A stretch of DNA of 64,000 bases. It comes from Emiliania huxleyi CCMP1516 (lineage: Eukaryota; Haptophyta; Isochrysidales; Noelaerhabdaceae). The stretch is from the NCBI RefSeq assembly GCF_000372725.1, contig NW_005199770.1, positions 172,295 through 236,294 on the forward strand. Reading direction: 5' to 3'. A model generated the notes under the pieces. That model was not told where the DNA came from. It saw only the letters and a list, made by a program, of their open reading frames with translations, and did no database searches. The translations under genes were made by a program, and so were the position numbers. Positions 61,821 through 64,000 of the stretch are shown piece by piece (the stretch's first letter is position 1; each line of letters opens with the position of its first letter).

Positions 61821-62191
61821 TGCAACCTTCATGCCACCTCGCGGTCGTCCCACTCTCGTCGTTCTCTCCCTTGTCATTTCCTCCTCTGTCGCGTCGTTCC
61901 CTTCTGCCTCGTCCTGTGACGCCGCCGCCTGCCGGTCCCTTGTTCTCGCGGCTTCTTTCGCCTTTCGGCGCAACTCCGTCCTCCTCGCGGCGTATCCTGG
62001 CCCCTCGAGTCTATCGAGCTCCCCTCGCGCAAGGACCACGTTTCTGACTCCCACTCCGATCATTTGCCTACAGGTCATGTTGTTGCTCAGGTCCACTCTC
62101 TCTTCGAACACTCGTGCCTCTACGGATGATGCCGGCGCTGGGGTCCCCTTCGGATGCATCGTGACATCTGACAACTGGATTTCCACTCGAG
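61752..62191 (-). CDS. Unknown charged helical protein
   Basis: A minus-strand frame continuous from about 62191 reads SVEARVFEERVDLSNNMTCR, QMIGVGVRNVVLARGELDRL, AARRTELRRKAKEAARTRDR, then an acidic/basic C-terminus. The most likely internal start is the ATG of MHPKGTPAPASS (about 62159). The opposite strand is also open (Ser-rich). The C-terminus lies inside the right end of the repeat element, so part of the frame is repeat-derived. Family unknown. Confidence 0.3.
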
Positions 62192-62243
62192 CCTGTGTGC
62201 TGTGAGAGAGACGCGCTGATTGAATTCTTTTGTAAAATTCTCC

Positions 62244-62831
62244 ATGGCGCAAGCACACGAGCCTCCGCTCAACTTTGGTCTCGTGGCGCCGGGAATCTAC
62301 CGCTCAGGCATGCCAGGCCGCAACAGCGTGGCCTACTTACGGCGACTCGGCCTGCGAACGCTGGTGCGGCTGGTCGACGGCCCGGCCTACCCGCCGGCGG
62401 TGGAGGAGTGGATTGCTGCGGCCGGGGTTGCGGTCATTGATTGTCGCGTCGGGACCAACCGCGAGCCTCTCGTCGCCATGGACGGTGGCGCGCTCGCCGA
62501 AGCGCTGGCAGCCGCCCAGCGGCCCGAGCGTCAGCCGGTGCTGGTGCACTGCTTGCGCGGCCAGCGCGAGACTGGCGTCCTGGTCGGCTGCATGCGACAG
62601 CAGCAGCGCTGGTCCCTCGTGGCCACTTTTGACGAGTACCGACGATTCGCTGGCTCCGCCGCCTCTCTCCTCGACCTGCAGACGATTGAGTTGTTTGGCG
62701 GCGCGAGCACGCCGCCGCCGCTGCCGCCGCTGCCGCCGCTGCCGCCGCAGGCGCCGCCGAGCAGCAGCGAGAAGATGCCGCCGCCGCCAGCAAGGGTCAG
62801 ACGGCCGAGTGGGCCGACTCGGCTCTTCTAA
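62244..62831 (+). CDS. Siw14/PFA-DSP-type phosphatase with altered P-loop (195 aa)
   Basis: ATG at 62244. The family signature is clear: PPLNFGLVAPGIYRSGMPGR, NSVAYLRRLGLRTLVRLV, TNREPLV, then PVLVHCLRGQRETGVLVGCM, RQQQRWSLVATFDEYRRFAG and LQTIELF. These enzymes are cysteine phosphatases of the plant and fungal atypical dual-specificity group acting on inositol pyrophosphates. The usual loop is HC-x5-R-(T/S)-G. Here the cysteine is kept, but the residue before TG is Glu, and an Arg stands one place earlier. The enzyme may therefore be weakened, re-tuned or inactive. The C-terminus adds a Pro-rich tail (PPPLPPLPPLPPQAPP). No introns. Confidence 0.88.
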   Translation: MAQAHEPPLNFGLVAPGIYRSGMPGRNSVAYLRRLGLRTLVRLVDGPAYPPAVEEWIAAAGVAVIDCRVGTNREPLVAMDGGALAEALAAAQRPERQPVLVHCLRGQRETGVLVGCMRQQQRWSLVATFDEYRRFAGSAASLLDLQTIELFGGASTPPPLPPLPPLPPQAPPSSSEKMPPPPARVRRPSGPTRLF

Positions 62832-63023
62832 ACGTCCAGTTCTCCCGTCGCACCTATTTTTGTTTTGCTCGATGGAAAATCGCCGACCGCGGGCGAGAGA
62901 CGTGTACCGTTCAGAGTACGCTCTCTTTTTTCATTTTTGGTGACACGTTAGTCGTTACAGAGATACCAGATGCATGCACATGTACATCTGTGCATGCACC
63001 AAAACGGACCGCGCGGATAGATG
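62832..63023. other. Short convergent intergenic region
   Basis: This lies between the phosphatase and the deformylase, both ending towards it. TTTTCATTTTTGG and TGCATGCACATGTACATC-like short palindromes are visible (62970-62995). No gene. Confidence 0.5.
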
Positions 63024-64000
63024 CTAGGTCGCGCCGACCGCGGCTTCCCACAGCGGCTGTACGACAAAGAGCGCCAAAGCCAGCGCCTGCATACCAAACA
63101 GGATGAGGTAGCCCGAGGCGACGCCGGCACGCCCCGCGAGGAGGGAGCGCTCGAACTCGTCCAGCACGAAGACGGCAGGCTCCGGCCGCCACCGGCCGAG
63201 CTGTCTCGCAACCTCCTCGGGCGAGACGTACGAGGAGCCGCCCGAGAGCGCCGTCCACGCCGCGTCGACGGCGAGCGCGCTGGGCGGTTGCTGGCTGCCC
63301 CGCCCCGTTCCTCGGGTAAGGGAGGGGAGGGGGGACCCGTCCCTGCCGCGCAGCTGCGCCCCGCGCGGCCGACTCGCGGCGAGGGCGGTCTCGAACTCGG
63401 CCCGGCGCAGCAGCCGGCCGGGCGTGAGCGCGGGGCAGCCTTCGCCGAGGCGGGCGGCGACGTCGAGCACGTCCTCGTAGTAGAGCGGCGCGGGGTAGCC
63501 GAGCCAAAACGAGCAGCCGATCACTGTCCCTCCGGCGTCGGCCGCGGCGGTGCGCTGCGCAAGGAGCTCCGACTGCGCGGTGAGGGAAGTGAGCGCCGCG
63601 GCGTTGGCGAGGCGGACTGAGGGCAGCAGCCCGCTCCCGAGGAAGAGGAGGCCGAGGGCGGGCCCAAAACCAGAGGCGAAGGCGTCGGAGGGATCAGCGG
63701 CGGGGAGGGCGGCAGCGGCGGCGGGGGCGGATCTGGCGGCCGCCGCTAGGGCAGCGGTCAGGGCGGCCGCTGCACTCGCCGGTGCGGGCGGCGGAGCCGC
63801 GGCCGCGTCCGCGGCCGCGTCCGCCCCGCCCGGCGGGGAGTCGCTCTGGTAGGCGATCTCTCTCTGGTAGGCGCGCCGCTGCCTCCTGCCGTGCTCGCCT
63901 GCCTCGATGAGCTGCACCTCAGCGGGCAGGTCTGCGAGGTCGGCGTGATCGACGATCAGCACGCCTCGCAAGTGGTCGTACTCGTGCTGGAAGGCGCGTG
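63024..64000 (-). CDS. Peptide deformylase, C-terminal end with membrane extension (partial)
   Basis: The gene runs off the right edge; only its 3' part is here. The first visible codons give RAFQHEYDHLRGVLIVDHAD. This is deformylase motif III (HExxH, with two metal-binding His and the catalytic Glu) followed by the usual DHL-x-G-V-L. The family normally ends about 30-40 residues later. Here the chain continues ~300 residues. The extension has an Ala-rich linker, two hydrophobic segments (GPALGLLFLGSGLLP; LILFGMQALALALFVVQPLW at the end) and soluble parts. A probable GT-AG intron of about 60 nt lies near 63280-63345. Deformylases remove formyl from new organellar proteins, so plastid or mitochondrial targeting is likely; the tail could tether it to a membrane. 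Confidence 0.78.
   Translation of the reverse strand, partial: RAFQHEYDHLRGVLIVDHADLADLPAEVQLIEAGEHGRRQRRAYQREIAYQSDSPPGGADAAADAAAAPPPAPASAAAALTAALAAAARSAPAAAAALPAADPSDAFASGFGPALGLLFLGSGLLPSVRLANAAALTSLTAQSELLAQRTAAADAGGTVIGCSFWLGYPAPLYYEDVLDVAARLGEGCPALTPGRLLRRAEFETALAASRPRGAQLRGRDGSPLPSLTRGTGRGSQQPPSALAVDAAWTALSGGSSYVSPEEVARQLGRWRPEPAVFVLDEFERSLLAGRAGVASGYLILFGMQALALALFVVQPLWEAAVGAT

Overview
This window reads as nuclear DNA of a high-GC, intron-bearing unicellular alga. A haptophyte (Emiliania / Chrysochromulina / Prymnesium-type) fits best, but that is inference. The evidence: most genes run at 65-75% GC. Introns are short (about 60-180 nt), usually GT-AG with several plausible GC-AG introns. 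Proteins carry Ala/Pro/Gly runs and multi-domain architectures. Three nuclear housekeeping families are present (TAF11, TMEM50/UPF0220, peptide deformylase). Micro-, mini- and satellite repeats are very abundant, and many open frames on both strands are only shadows of repeats. No rRNA, convincing functional tRNA or CRISPR array was seen.

Layout. 1-3.8 kb: gene debris, a decayed J-domain/reverse-transcriptase (non-LTR-like) stretch, twin perfect hairpins and one copy of a dispersed repeat. 4.05-9.36 kb (+): a very large SF2-helicase-like protein with a RING finger and PQ- and Gly/Asp-rich tracts. 9.9-10.3 kb: a tRNA-derived SINE candidate and a 45-bp minisatellite. 10.4-12.1 kb (-): a TPR protein, divergent from a truncated RING-finger gene. 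12.55-28.83 kb: a 16.3-kb palindrome. Its ~3.48-kb arms are nearly identical and each holds a full HTTM-like membrane-protein gene. Its ~9.3-kb loop holds virus-like debris, a truncated membrane P-loop protein, a secretory kinase-glycosyltransferase fusion, a 2.5-kb purine-rich satellite and a 16-unit 42-bp array.

28.85-35.0 kb: a lower-GC patchwork with a Polinton-like capsid fossil, ankyrin-repeat fragments, small unknown genes and minisatellites. 35.0-43.06 kb: two head-to-head paralogous RING-finger genes (5 exons and 2 exons). 43.1-45.0 kb: lower-GC sequence with two small virus-flavoured genes. 45.5-47.9 kb (+): an LRR protein whose N-terminal part is separated by one in-frame TGA. 48-50.8 kb: repeats, a 446-bp MITE with perfect 46-bp inverted ends, and tRNA-like elements. 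50.8-57.3 kb (-): a small membrane protein and a 1,761-residue multi-Myb protein. 58.8-60.1 kb: TAF11 (+) and TMEM50-like (-), convergent. 60.2-61.8 kb: a repeat element with inverted ends. 62.2-62.8 kb (+): an atypical Siw14-type phosphatase. 63.0-64.0 kb (-): the C-terminal end of a peptide deformylase running off the window.

No operon-like co-operation is visible. The genes look like a normal host neighbourhood (transcription, helicase, RING/ubiquitin, secretory and membrane functions) invaded by repeats and virus-like fossils. The best candidates for new biology are the kinase-glycosyltransferase fusion, the giant palindrome, the helicase-RING protein, the J-domain next to a reverse transcriptase, and the phosphatase with an altered active-site loop.
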